From Theobroma cacao (Eukaryota > Streptophyta > Magnoliopsida > Malvales > Malvaceae), in the NCBI RefSeq assembly GCF_000208745.1, contig NC_030854.1:810743-874742 (forward strand): a stretch of DNA of 64,000 nucleotides. The letters are read 5' to 3'. Numbering within the stretch: position 1 is the first letter of the stretch; every line of letters begins with the position of its first letter. Positions 48,700 through 59,284 of the stretch are shown in pieces. The translations under genes and the position numbers were made by a program. The notes below the pieces were generated by a model that did no database searches, was not told where the DNA came from, and saw only the letters and a list, made by a program, of their open reading frames with translations.

Positions 48700-49477
48700 T
48701 TTAATTCATGTCTTCTCGTATTGTGTTAACGTATCGCATTCAAAATTATCACATCTACATCATATTCACTACAACAAAAGATCAAAATTTTTAAACAGTG
48801 AGATATTGACGCTTCTATTTGGAAAACTATATGCAATTTTTTCACGGTTTCCTCCTAGAACACGAAGTTGGACTTTATTTTAGTAGGTAATTACTTGGGT
48901 ATTATTTGATTAGGTGTGGCATCTTTTTATGGGCTGCTTGAAGTTTGCTGCAGAGAAAGAGAACTTGCTGCGCACAAAGGTTTACTTGTCAAAGTTGATA
49001 CACAATATTTTGGTCATATAAAGCCTGTTTACTCATAAAATAATCCAAGCCCATGTACCAATTATTCGTCTCATTCAATTCCCAAAAGGAAAACAAAGGA
49101 AAAAAAGAGACAAAAATTTATTGTAAGGTGAGTTAGCGCCATTCAATTTTGTTTTTCTCTTTAAATTAATTTAAACCTAACAGTTTGGTTGATGGTACAG
49201 TGTGGGCTCAACGTGCTCAAATAAGCAGCTATAGATAGGATGAACAATAGTACTTCAGCACCAATCAGGAGGCCAAAGAATGCATGCATAAATTGCAGCA
49301 TCAGTTTGAAGATTCCATCTTATCTGTCCACACTTGAACCTCAATTGACAAGTTGACATTCAGCATTTCCCTTCCTATTTTTAGGCACTTAATACTTTTA
49401 TTTTTATTTTTACAAATTAGCATTAATAGGGATGGAAAGAGTAATTAAATTTACAGAGTAAGAGCTTGAATCAAGAT
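48700..49477. other. Spacer after unit A
   Basis: 48700-48998 is still shared with unit B (55795-56093). 48999-49477 is found only here. No gene seen in it. Confidence 0.55.
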
Positions 49478-50095
49478 ATGTTTTCATTGTTGTTTTTTTT
49501 TTTTTTGAAATTTCATTTGTATTGAAGAAAGGGAGAACCTGAGTTCACCACTTACAACAAATTTTCAAGGTTATTTCCCAACAACCAGGGGTATACCATT
49601 ACAAAATTCTCTCCTTGTCGAATTCCCTGTACACTTTCAGAAAGGAAACCACCCTAAACACCCACAGCGAAACCAGCCAACCCCACTAACTCTGGTTAGC
49701 CACTTGCACCCAAAAAGCACCCTCAGACAATGAACAAAATGAAAAGAGGACACCTAACAGTAAAACAGTCCCCTGCATCAACAGACACCACAATAATCAT
49801 GCAAAGAAAGACCAACCAATGCACTACCATTACCTATCAACCGTATAGGGATGCCCCATCTTGAGCAACGCCATCATAATCATCATTGCAAGAGGAGCAG
49901 ACCTACTCAAACTCACGGTTCACAGTTCATTTGCGGTTGATTGCCACATCTCTTGTTCTCTCTTCTCTGTTAGGTTCATCCGCCCAAATATTAAGCAGAT
50001 CAATCTCCCTACCTATTCCAGATTTTGCAAGTTTATCAGCGTGTTGGTTGCCCTCCCTTCTTACATGCTTGATAGCCCATGTTTTCATTGTTGTT
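49478..50095 (-). mobile_element. 5'-truncated LINE insertion with target site duplication
   Basis: A 17-base direct repeat ATGTTTTCATTGTTGTT flanks it (49478-49494 and 50079-50095). On the minus strand the insert ends in poly-A (the T run at 49493-49506). Its 5' end starts inside an RNase H-like frame, AIKHVRREGNQHADKLAKSG, followed by IGREIDLLNIWADEP and a stop (TGA 49929-49927). The (I/V)xHVxREGNxxAD.LAxxG motif is typical of the RNase H domain at the end of plant LINE ORF2. The remaining ~420 bases are 3'-UTR. The TSD, the tail and the truncation together are the hallmarks of target-primed reverse transcription. Confidence 0.88.
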
Positions 50096-50131
50096 AATAG
50101 ATAATTAGTTTATTATCGGGCCATGATCCAT

Positions 50132-50215
50132 GAGAGAATGAAACTTGATGATATTATCAAAGAATTGCTGCTGGTCAGAGGTCTTCTTTTTGAATCGGCT
50201 ATGACACAAAGATGA
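50132..50215 (+). pseudogene. 3' fragment of the + strand receptor kinase gene
   Basis: Encodes the last ~27 codons only: ERMKLDDIIKELLLVRGLLF then ESAMTQR and TGA. This matches ERMKLGDVIKELQLVRGLLL / GSDMTQR at the end of the gene at 39734-43061. It marks the left edge of duplication unit B and cannot be functional. Confidence 0.88.
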
Positions 50216-51128
50216 GACACCATTTAGAAATGAAATTCTTCTATTCTAGATTTATGATCCCATGTTTAGACTTTGAAATCTCTGAGACTGTTACAGTTCT
50301 GATGCAAGGGTCTGGGATTTGTAAATGGAATTGGAAACTAGTTCAGACCCTTAGCTCAAGATCCAAACCACCAACAATAAGAATATAAGTGTAAAGAAAA
50401 ACCCACAGCAGATTATCATATTTTGGAGTTCAAGACAGGATCCTACTCCCAGGTAATCAAATTTACCTTAAACCTTGTTCTTTTTTACCCAAGAAAAAAA
50501 AACATATGTCCCAAAGCAGAGATTGTCTGATATCATTGTCCGAAAGTATTAGAGAATACATAAAAGTCAATAATTGCCAAAAATCTATGAACTTGGTTGC
50601 ACTTTGTAGAGTAAAGACATTGTTGTTTTTCAATTACTTCTGCAATTTCAATCCAAGGAACATTGTTAAACTTTTCCAAAGACAATATTTGCTAAGATAA
50701 AAGTTACATTTTGCTGAGAGAAGAAAAATACAAAATGAAGAAGATAGGTGCTGCACACAGTTCAATTTAATTGGAACATATATATAGTTTAATACAAACT
50801 GCTGAAAGGAAGTTATCCTATTGGTGGAAACTAACTACCTGGTCATTCTACTGCTACAAACGTGTTCAGCAGTTGGCAATGTGTGGGATAAAGTCACTAA
50901 TCCACAATGCAAGGTGGATAAACTACAACTCCTATACAACTGCTAAAGGAAACTAACTAAAAAACAAACACTAGAGACATGAAATGGAAGGCAACTTAAA
51001 AGTCTGGAAATAGATACAACTTAAACACGACATAAAAGGTCATGTGAATCAGTAGCACGTGATTGTCTTCTCCTCCACTCTCTTGGCGGCAAATTCTATG
51101 AACACTGGTAACCAAGCTCTGTGCAGAA
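50216..51128. other. Spacer, copy of 43062-43988
   Basis: Corresponds base for base, with a few percent changes, to the spacer after the intact + gene. No gene. Confidence 0.7.
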
Positions 51129-54100
51129 TCAAAAACCAGATATTTCAACTAACGCGGCTTTGATATCAAGCAAGTTGTTCACAACAACAGTCATAGTCAT
51201 CCGCTCACTTGGCAATGTTGCAGCACAGGAGAGTCCGATTTTCATCATTGAAACCAAACATTCTTCTCTTCTCCTTATGGAACTTACATGAGAATCCTGG
51301 TTTTTAATTAATGCCCTCTCTTCTACATAATCTTCTCTGTTTCCTCTGACCTTCTTGTGAACATTTTCTTCTTCAAAAAGCATTGATCTGTCAACGATGT
51401 CCATGACATGTCCAGGCAAAGCCCTGTCAACGAACTCACAAATTCCGAGATCATCTTCAAAGCTGTCATCAGTTGGTCTTTTGCCTGTAAGCATCTCCAG
51501 TAACAGAATTCCATAACTGTAGGTATCTCCATGTATGGAAACTTGGCCACCCATGCCATATTCTGCAACTTGTAATGGACCACAATTAGCCATCTTTGTA
51601 TTTATATACCAACAAACATATTTCAATGCAGTAAATTGTTTTAAGTTGTTTGAAGGTTGAAAATTAAAAATTTTCAACTACTTTTGCCTATGATTACCTG
51701 ATTTATTCCTATAGAAATTGTTAATTATGAGGTAACAGTGATCCATCAACATGAAAATCATACCTGGAGGAATGTACCCCATGGAACCCTTTAGCCTGAC
51801 TGACATAGTCTGACTCCTGGAGGCATTACTTGATGAATCAAAGATGAACCTTGCCAGTCCAAAGTCACCAACATGTGCAGTAATATTTTCATCAAGGAGT
51901 ACATTGCTTGGCTTTAGATCGCAATGAACAATGGGTGTGACACAATGGTGATGAAGATAATCCAAAGCAGAAGCAATATCGATGGCTATATTCAGTCTCT
52001 GGATAAGGCTCAATCTCATGCTTTGGTACTGGTCATTACCTCCAGGATGCAGCCACTGATCTAGATTTCCATTAGGCATAAACTCAAATACAAGAGCTTT
52101 GAAGTCATTTCCTTGATGATCAACAGTAGAGCAAGCGGTTATGATCTTGAGGAGGTTGCGGTGTCGCACACTTCTCAAAGCATTGCATTCATCAATGAAA
52201 CTCCTAGATGCTCCTTGCTGTTGAAGGTTTAATACCTTAATCGCAACAACTGTTTCGTCTCTGGATATAGTTCCTTTATATACCGAACCAAAACTACCTG
52301 AACCAATCAAATTTTCTTCAGAGAAGCCATCAGTTGCTTTTACAATATCTGAGTAAGACATACATAATTGCCATTCCTTCGAGAATGATGCATTGGATTG
52401 ATTCCCCGAGTTTCTTACTCGATGATATGAAGCATAGGAACAGAGAAGAAGAACAACAAATATGACTGCACCAGTTACTGGGATCACCACCTTGGGGGCA
52501 AGACGTCTTCCAGGACTTTTTCTGGTGCATGTGGGTAAATGTAAATCCTGGACACCACCACAGAGCTTATTGTTTCCAACTACAGAAAAGGCACTTGCAT
52601 TTCCAAATATGCCTGCTTGTGACACTNTTTTCAACTACAGAAAAGGCACTTGCATTTCCAAATATGCCTGCTTGTGACACTTCACCATCAAAATCATTAT
52701 GAGAAAGATTCAGATGCTTGAGAAATAAAATCTTGCTGAGAAACTCGGGAATTTGCCCAGACAGGTTGTTGCGCGAAAGATCTATTTCTTCTAGACCTCT
52801 TAAAGACTTCAAAGATAAAGGAATTGTTCCTTCAAATGCATTACCTTCCAAATACAGGCGTTCTAAACTAATACAACTAGCAAGGCTGCTAGGAATCTCA
52901 CCTGAAAGTCTGTTCTCTGCTAGGTCTAACTCCGCAAGAATGTTCAGGTTACCAACTTCAACTGGAATTGAGCCACTCAAAGAGTTATGAGACATGGACA
53001 AAGAAATTGAAAGGGAAGAAAGAGCCAGAATCTCTCTAGGTATGGTACCACTGAGATTATTACTAGAAAAATTTAGTTCTAGCAAATTTTGGCAGTTTCC
53101 CAGGCTTGGAGGTATACTTCCCTCAAATCTATTCTCGTCCATAAAGAGCCGAGTTAATGCAGTTAAATTTCCAAGTGAAAATGGCATTGATCCTGAAAAT
53201 CTATTATAATTCAGTTGCAGTCCCTCTAAGTTTTGAAGCTTCCCAAGAACATCAGGTAAGGTACCTTCTAATTGGTTGCCTTCCATTCCTAGAGAGTTCA
53301 AATTGACAAGGTTTCCAATGCCAACAGGGATGCTTCCATGAATCAGATTCCTTCCTATGGTAAAAATTTTCAACTTGTCTGAAAGGTTGGCTATGGAGCT
53401 AGGCAGTTCTCCTCCAAAACGATTTCCAGAAAGACCTAATACTTCTAGAGCAGAAATATTAGTCAAGGAACCGAAAAAGCTTAGGTCACCAATTTTCCCA
53501 GTTCCAAGTTTGTTATCGTCAAAATTTAGTCTAATCAAATCTTCAAGATTTCCAAGATTTCCAGGTATGGTCCCAGTAAGACCGTTTTCTGCAAAGTCAA
53601 TTATCTGAAGTCTAGAAGCATTTGACAATGATACAGGGATGGTTCCTGTAAAATTGTTAACACCACCAGCAAATATTTCTAGATTAGGAAGAGTGAGGCC
53701 AACATCTGGTGGTAGATGTCCCTGCAACTGGTTTTGAGTGACGGAAAAGTAGTATATAGAGGAAATATTGTAAATTGAAGGAGGGATAATACCAGACAGA
53801 TAGTTTCCATAAAGATGAAAACCTCCCAAGCCTGATAGCTGGCCAAGTTCATCAGGTATGGTTCCTTGTAAATTATTCTGTGCTAGTGAAAGAGCATGAA
53901 GAGAAGAAAAATTACCTATCCAAGCTGGGATTGTTCCTGTAAGGTTGTTAACTTGTAGCACCAGAAATTCCAACTTCGATAATGAAGCAAGCTGGTCTGG
54001 AATTTGCCCAATTAACCCATTGAAACCAATATGAATTATTGCAAGTTCCGTACACTGAGTTAGATTAGTAGGAATTTGCCCGCCAAAGGAATTGTATGAC

Positions 54101-54486
54101 AAATTGAGATGCTGCAGGCGCAACAGACGACCGATTTCTTGAGGAATTTCACCACGGAAGTTATTGTTTACCAGGTTGATCCTAGTGAGGAATGTAAGGT
54201 TTCCTATGGAAGGTGGTATGGAGCCAACTAACTTTTGACCCTTCAGGTTCAGAATTACCACTCTTCCATTCGATGGGCTGCAAGTGACTCCAACCCAGCT
54301 GCAAAAATGAACCGAATTGTTCCATGAGTCCATGACATGAAGAGGATCTTGAGTTACCCGATTTTTGAAATCAAGCAAAGCTAATCGATCAGATTCATTT
54401 GCAAAAGCAGGTATCATTGCAGATTCCGAACATGAACTCATCCACAAAAGTAAAATCCCCTGAAAGAACAAACAAGTAAGCTTCAT
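51129..54486 (-). CDS. LRR receptor-like kinase, subfamily XII, non-RD (copy B; broken only by an assembly join)
   Basis: Same architecture and exon structure as copy A: exon 1 is 54486-51764 and exon 2 is 51562-51129. As written, exon 1 is frameshifted by a 55-base insertion at 52627-52681 made of an N, four T and an exact repeat of the preceding 50 bases (52577-52626). Without it exon 1 would be 2668 bases, exactly as in copy A, and the product would be 1033 residues. The signal peptide, LRRNT, about 20 LRRs, membrane span, GSGSFGSVYKG, VHCDLKPSN (non-RD) and DFGLARF are all present. From about 51297 to 52933 it is almost identical to copy A. The rest of the LRR region differs more. I therefore call it a real gene rather than a pseudogene. 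Confidence 0.85.
52577..52681. other. Single N flanked by a perfect 50-bp duplication (assembly join) inside copy B
   Basis: N at 52627. 52577-52626 and 52632-52681 are identical. Copy A has the segment once. The extra 55 bases break the reading frame. Confidence 0.92.
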
Positions 54487-54682
54487 GCTTACTCCTAGAA
54501 AAAATCAAAATTAAGAACCTAATGCCATATATAAAATTATGTAAAAGAGAAAGAAATAGAGATAGAACTCATTGGAGGACCACACTATCCTGAAAATATC
54601 CAAAGATTTGAAAGTTCATCAACCGAGATGGTCCAAGATTATTAAAATGATTAAACCTCTTTCTGTTTTGACTTTTGGTGCA

Positions 54683-54993
54683 AGTGAGTCATCTTGCATA
54701 CTTACTCGTGAAAAATCTTCACTGGAACGAGACCAGCCGATAACAAGTTCAAGGATGGCCTAAACCCCCATATCTTTGCTCAAGATTGGCTAATACTCCG
54801 GACAGGGTAATTGAAGTGCTGTTCCCACAATCCTGGAAGACGTACGCACGCACTTAAAGTTCAAGATATCGACCAGGCAAGCTCAAGAAGTAACATTCTA
54901 AAAGAAAAGGATGAAGATGAAAGATGTTATCAGAATATTGCAAGAAACTGCTCATCAAAGCATGAACATCGCTGATGTCAGGTTGTTGAAAAA
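54683..54993 (+). pseudogene. Decayed opposite-strand receptor kinase tail (unit B)
   Basis: Duplicate of the remnant at 47488-47798, with the same frameshifts and the same readable pieces (ADDKFKDGLN, PDRVIEV, MKMKDVIRILQ). The inactivation therefore came before the duplication. Confidence 0.72.
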
Positions 54994-56093
54994 ATCTCTA
55001 TAAGTATATAAACTGGTCAAGAGTCATGCATGTTGACTATCATATCATAGGATAGCTGCTTTTCCATCGTATTAGTCTTTTGTGTTTTCATACAGTAAAC
55101 GTGTCAGATACGATTAGATACGAAATATATTATAATTAAACATAAATAAAATATTATTTAATATTTATATCTTAAATTTAAAATATATATACGTATATGT
55201 TTAATAAATTTATAACATGACACGATACAATTAACACGTTTATTAAACGTATCAATATACGACATGATTAATAACACGTTTAACATAATTAAATAAAAAT
55301 ATTTATAATTACATATAATTTTATTATTTAAATTTAAAATCTATAATTATAAAAATAATTAAAACAAAACAAAAATAATAATAATATCAAATATAATAAA
55401 AATTAATATAAATAACATATATAAAATTTATTATCATATAATATGATAAAATACATAATTAACATCTAACCTTCAAATACTAATAATATAAAAAATTATT
55501 CATAATTTTTAATTGTAATAATTACATTATTACCTTTATAAAATTAATAAAATTTATTAAAATAATTATTTAAAATTATTTATTTAAGATTAAAATAATC
55601 TTTAACTATTAATTTTTAATAGGTTAATATACATGTCACTTATACACGTTTAAACACGATACCACGATCAAGTAAACGTGTTTTAAACGTATTTATCGTG
55701 TCTGACACGTTATGACATCAAAATTTTCGTATCTTAATGTGTCAGACAAAATTAAATACGAAACAAGTTAAGATTAAACTCAAAACTTGTTTAACTTATA
55801 TATTCCCGTATCGTGTTAATGTATCGCATTCAAAATTATCAGATCTACATCAGATTCACTATAACAAAAGACCAAAGTTTTTTAACAGTGAGATATTGAC
55901 GCTTCTATTTGGAAAACTATATGTAATTTCTTCACGGTTTCCTCATAGAACACGAAGTTGGACTTTATTGTAGTAGATAATTACTTGGGTATTATTTGAT
56001 TAGGTCAATGAACGCGTGGCATCTTTTTATGGGCTGCCTGAAGTTTGCTGTAGAGAAAGAGAACTTGCTGCACACAAGGTTGCTTGTCAAAGT
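54994..56093. other. AT-rich tail of unit B
   Basis: Counterpart of 47799-48998, including the AT-rich element with flanking direct repeats (55098 and 55739). Divergence from unit A is clearly higher here than in the kinase exons. No gene. Confidence 0.6.
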
Positions 56094-56600
56094 TTTTTTT
56101 TTCTTTTTTATATTGGAAATTCGCGCAGGGCCCAACTACCCTGTAATTGTTTTATTAATAATCGAAAGAATTAAGTACATTAGGGAGGGAGACATAAATC
56201 GAACCTCCAGAATTACATAAGATCGAGAAGAATGTGGAAAAGTATCTAAAAATGAAAGTTTCATTTTATGTGCATATTTCTGAATACAATTAAAAAATTT
56301 CAGTGCTTCCATATTACAAGTGTATAGATTATCAACATAATAAAAAGAGCAAAAATAAATTAGGAATACTACTTCTTTACATTTATTTAAAACGAACATA
56401 AGGTAAATTAGATTTATTTAATCTAATCATTCCTCTGAGCTCACTTTCGGCTTGTGAAAATACATGCAGATTCTGATGTGTATGCCCCCGATTGAAGACA
56501 TAGTTAGCAGTTTGATTTTCTTCTTTATGAATGTGTGAAATCCGATAGGAAATGGCACTCAAGCAGTTATGGATAGATGCCAACAAATATTGAGTTTGGG
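56094..56600 (-). mobile_element. LINE 3' fragment with RNase H remnant
   Basis: On the minus strand, 56586-56383 encodes ISHIHKEENQTANYVFNRGH ... LRGMIRLNKSNLPYVRF. This fits the (I/F)xHIxREeNxxAdxLAxxGH...LRGxxRLDKxxLPYxR pattern of LINE-type RNase H C-termini, with the Asp of NxxAD changed. It is followed by a GC-richer 3'-UTR and a poly-A (the T run at 56093-56115). No clear target site duplication was found. It sits exactly where homology between units A and B stops. Confidence 0.7.
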
Positions 56601-56607
56601 AGGAACC

Positions 56608-56899
56608 TTTATGAAATGGTTAAAGGCATTCCCTTCAGGGGGAGCAAAAGGTCTTTTTTGTGGCATCCCCCTCAGGACCCACCGTCTAGGTATTGTATGG
56701 TCTGAGTTTATTCTTTGGGCCTCGTTGTAGCAGTTCTAGCCCATGAAGTTGAAATGGTTAAAGGCGTTTCCTTCGGGGGATCTTAGGTTCGATCCGCGAG
56801 ATCCGAAAAGTTTATGGGTCAGAACTGCTACAATGGGACTAAGAGAATAAACCCAAATCATACAATACCTAGACGTAGGCCCCGAGGGGGATGCCACAC
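56608..56899. mobile_element. Foldback/SINE-like element with ~87-bp inverted arms
   Basis: 56659-56745 and 56812-56899 are inverted repeats: TGTGGCATCCCCCTC ... TCTAGGTATTGTATG against CATACAATACCTAGA ... GAGGGGGATGCCACA. Between them are a tRNA A-box-like TGGTTAAAGG (56755) and, 31 bases on, a B-box-like GGTTCGATCC (56786-56795). The A-box-like head also occurs in front of the left arm (56612-56642). This looks like a SINE followed by a reverse copy, or a foldback transposon. Its right end abuts the truncated receptor copy C. Confidence 0.7.
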
Positions 56900-58165
56900 A
56901 GTCCCTCTAAGTTTTGAAGCTTCCCAAGAGCATCAGGCAAGTACCACCTAATTGGTTGCCTTCAATTCCTAGAAGGTACAAATTAACAAGGTTTCCAATC
57001 CCAACAGGAATGCTTCCATGAATCAGATTCCTTCCTATGGTAAAAATTTTCAGCTTGTCTGAAAGGTTGGCTATGGAGTTAGGCAGTTCTCCTCCAAAAC
57101 GATTTCCAGAAAGACCTAATACTTCTAGAGCAGAAATATTAGTCAAGAAATCGAAAAAGCTTAGGTCACCAATTTTCCCAGTTTCAAGTTTGTTATCTTC
57201 AAAATTTAGTCTAATCAAATCTTCAAGATTTTCAAGATTTCCAGGTTTGGTCCCAGTAAGACCGTTTTCTGCAAAGTCAATTATCCGAAGTCTAGAAGCA
57301 TTTGACAATGATACAGGGATGGTTCCTGTAAAATTGTTGACACCACCAGCAAATATTTCTAGATTAGGCAGAGTGATGCCAACATCTAGCGGTAGATGTC
57401 CCTGCAACTGGTTTTGAGTGACAGAAAAGTAGTATATAGAGGAAATATTGTAAATTGAAGGAGGAACAATACCAGACAGATAATTTCCATAAAGTTGAAA
57501 AAATCCCAAGCTTGATAGCCGGCCAAGTTCATCAGGTATGGTTCCTTGTAAATTGTTCAGTCCTAGGGAAAGAGCATAAAGAGAAGAAAGGTTACCTATC
57601 CAAGTTCGGATGGTTCCTGTAAGGTTGTTAGCTCCTAGTTCCAGAATTTTTAACTTTGATAATGAAGCAAGTTGGTCTGGAATTCGCCCAATTAACCCAT
57701 TGTAGCCAAGACGAATTGTTGCAAGTTCTACACAATGAGTTAGATTAGAAGGAGTTTTCCCGCCAAAGGAATTGTATGTCAAATTGAGATGCTGCAGGCG
57801 CAACAGACGACCAATTTCTTGAGGAATTTCACCACGGAAGGTGTTGTTCACCAGGTTGATTCCAGTGAGGAATGTAAGATTTCCTATGGAAGGTGGTATG
57901 GAGCCAACTAACTTTTGACCCTCCAGGTTCAGAATTACCACTCTTCCATTCGATGGGCTGCATGTGATGCCAACCCAGCTGCAAAAATGAACAAAATTGT
58001 TCCATGAGGCCATGACATGTAGAGGATCTTGAGTTACCCGATTTTTGAAATCAAGCAAAGCTAATCGATCAGATTCATTTGCAAAGTAGGTATCATTGCA
58101 GATTCCGAACATGAACTCATCCACAAAAGTAAAATCCCCTGAAAGAACAAACAAGTAAGCTTCAT
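56900..58165 (-). pseudogene. Truncated LRR receptor kinase (copy C)
   Basis: Homologous to the first ~430 residues of copies A and B: signal peptide, LRRNT and about 14 LRRs. A one-base deletion near 58085 separates the MKLTCLFFQG signal frame (ATG at 58165) from the LRR frame. A second one near 56940 shifts the frame again just before the sequence ends at the foldback element. The membrane span and kinase are absent. The middle LRRs (IIDFAENGLTG, LSGNRFGGELP, LIHGSIPVGIGNL) match copy B rather than copy A. The open frame at 56907-58154 is not a functional receptor, though a secreted LRR fragment cannot be excluded. Confidence 0.88.
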
Positions 58166-58766
58166 GCTTAAGGAAATACCAAGTCCTAGAAAAAAAATCA
58201 AAATTAAGAACCTAATGCCATATACGAAATTATGTAAAAGAGAAACAAATAGAAATAGAACTCATTGGAGGACCACACAATCCTGAAAATATCCAGAAAT
58301 TTGAAACTTCAACAACCTAGATAGTCCAGATGATTAAACCTCTTTGTGTTTTGACTTTTGGTGCAAGTGTATCATCATGAATATTGAATTTAAACCATTC
58401 CTTTAATGCTATACAGTTGAAAATTTGTTCAAGCGCTGGAATTGCTTGATAATGACCCAAGAATTTGACAGTCGAGTTTCCAGGGTCGCATGAGACAACC
58501 GTTTTATCACCTTGTTTTTTGAACTTCTCTTTCAGGGGCAGAAGATTTCTTCTTCTCTATTTAATGCTGAAGGCTTGAGTTTACCTCAAAATTTAAAGAC
58601 GTCGGCTCTAGTGGCTTATTCTGATATGGAAATGGAGCATTAAACATTGGTTAGGTTTTGATACCCAGGAAAAAGAAACTTGGACCAGAAATGGCTTAAC
58701 GGGTCCTCTCAGATTTTCCCACTTTGTTTTCGAGGAGCAATATAGGTTGCCAAGGTTTCACCAGAC
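58166..58766. other. Promoter-side spacer of copy C
   Basis: 58166-58370 keeps the promoter block of copies A and B. 58370-58766 shows no gene. Confidence 0.55.
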
Positions 58767-58981
58767 GGAGACACCTGCAGCTATACGTGGCATCTTACTG
58801 CTGGAACTATAAAGGGGACCAACAGACAACAGATGACATGTTTCAGTAACGGCCTCAGCCTCCATGGCTTGGCCCAGATGGAAATTCCAGACAGGAATGA
58901 TGGGAAATCAAAGATGTTACAAGGGGATTGCAAGATGAGGCAGACATGATGGCTGATATATCAGCTTTATGACTTGTGCTA
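58767..58981 (+). pseudogene. Decayed opposite-strand receptor kinase tail (upstream of copy C)
   Basis: With frameshifts it reads GDTCSY, GILLLEL, TDDMFSNGLSLHGLAQ and DVTRGLQDEADMMADISAL. These align with GDIYSYGILLLEM, TDETFKDGLDLHNF and DVIKELQLVRG of the intact + gene. It is more complete at its 5' side than the remnants in units A and B. Confidence 0.6.
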
Positions 58982-59284
58982 AGTCACTCTCTCTCCCTCT
59001 CTCTCCCATGATTTCTTGTAAATTTGTAATTCGACTTTTAAATTATAATCACCATCACCCTGTACCCTTTGCCTCTTTCTTTTCAATTACTTCAATGGAG
59101 TAATACTTAACACACCCTGAAGAACTCCAGATAACACTATTTCACTGATTTGACTAGTTCTCAATCAATAAATCATCGTTATATATTTACAAAGAAACCT
59201 TTGAAATTCTAAAATGATATTTATATTTTTTTTCCCATTTTTAATAGGCTAAATCTGAAGGCCTGAGCTGCATATTTGGTATAG
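58982..59284. other. Spacer between copies C and D
   Basis: Contains a CT-rich run at about 58988-59008 and AT-rich DNA. No gene. Confidence 0.5.

Larger units (their letters stand above)
42978..48998. repeat. Segmental duplication, unit A
   Basis: Unit A starts inside the last 84 bases of the + receptor gene. It runs through the minus receptor gene, its promoter, an opposite-strand kinase remnant and an AT-rich tract, and ends at GTCAAAGTT near 48998. Unit B is 50132-56093. The offset is about 7.15 kb. Confidence 0.9.
50132..56093. repeat. Segmental duplication, unit B
   Basis: Second copy of 42978-48998. It begins with a broken-off tail of the + receptor gene (50132-50215) and ends at GTCAAAGTT, where a LINE poly-A begins. 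The gap between units contains the 49.5-kb LINE and a 36-base linker. Confidence 0.9.

Noticed and set aside
56786..56795. A real tRNA gene
   Set aside because: A and B boxes are present, but no cloverleaf or anticodon arm can be formed. It fits a SINE head better.
56907..58154. 415-codon ORF taken as an intact receptor-like protein
   Set aside because: The apparent N-terminus is out of frame with the true signal peptide, and the kinase half is missing. It is copy C, a truncated pseudogene.
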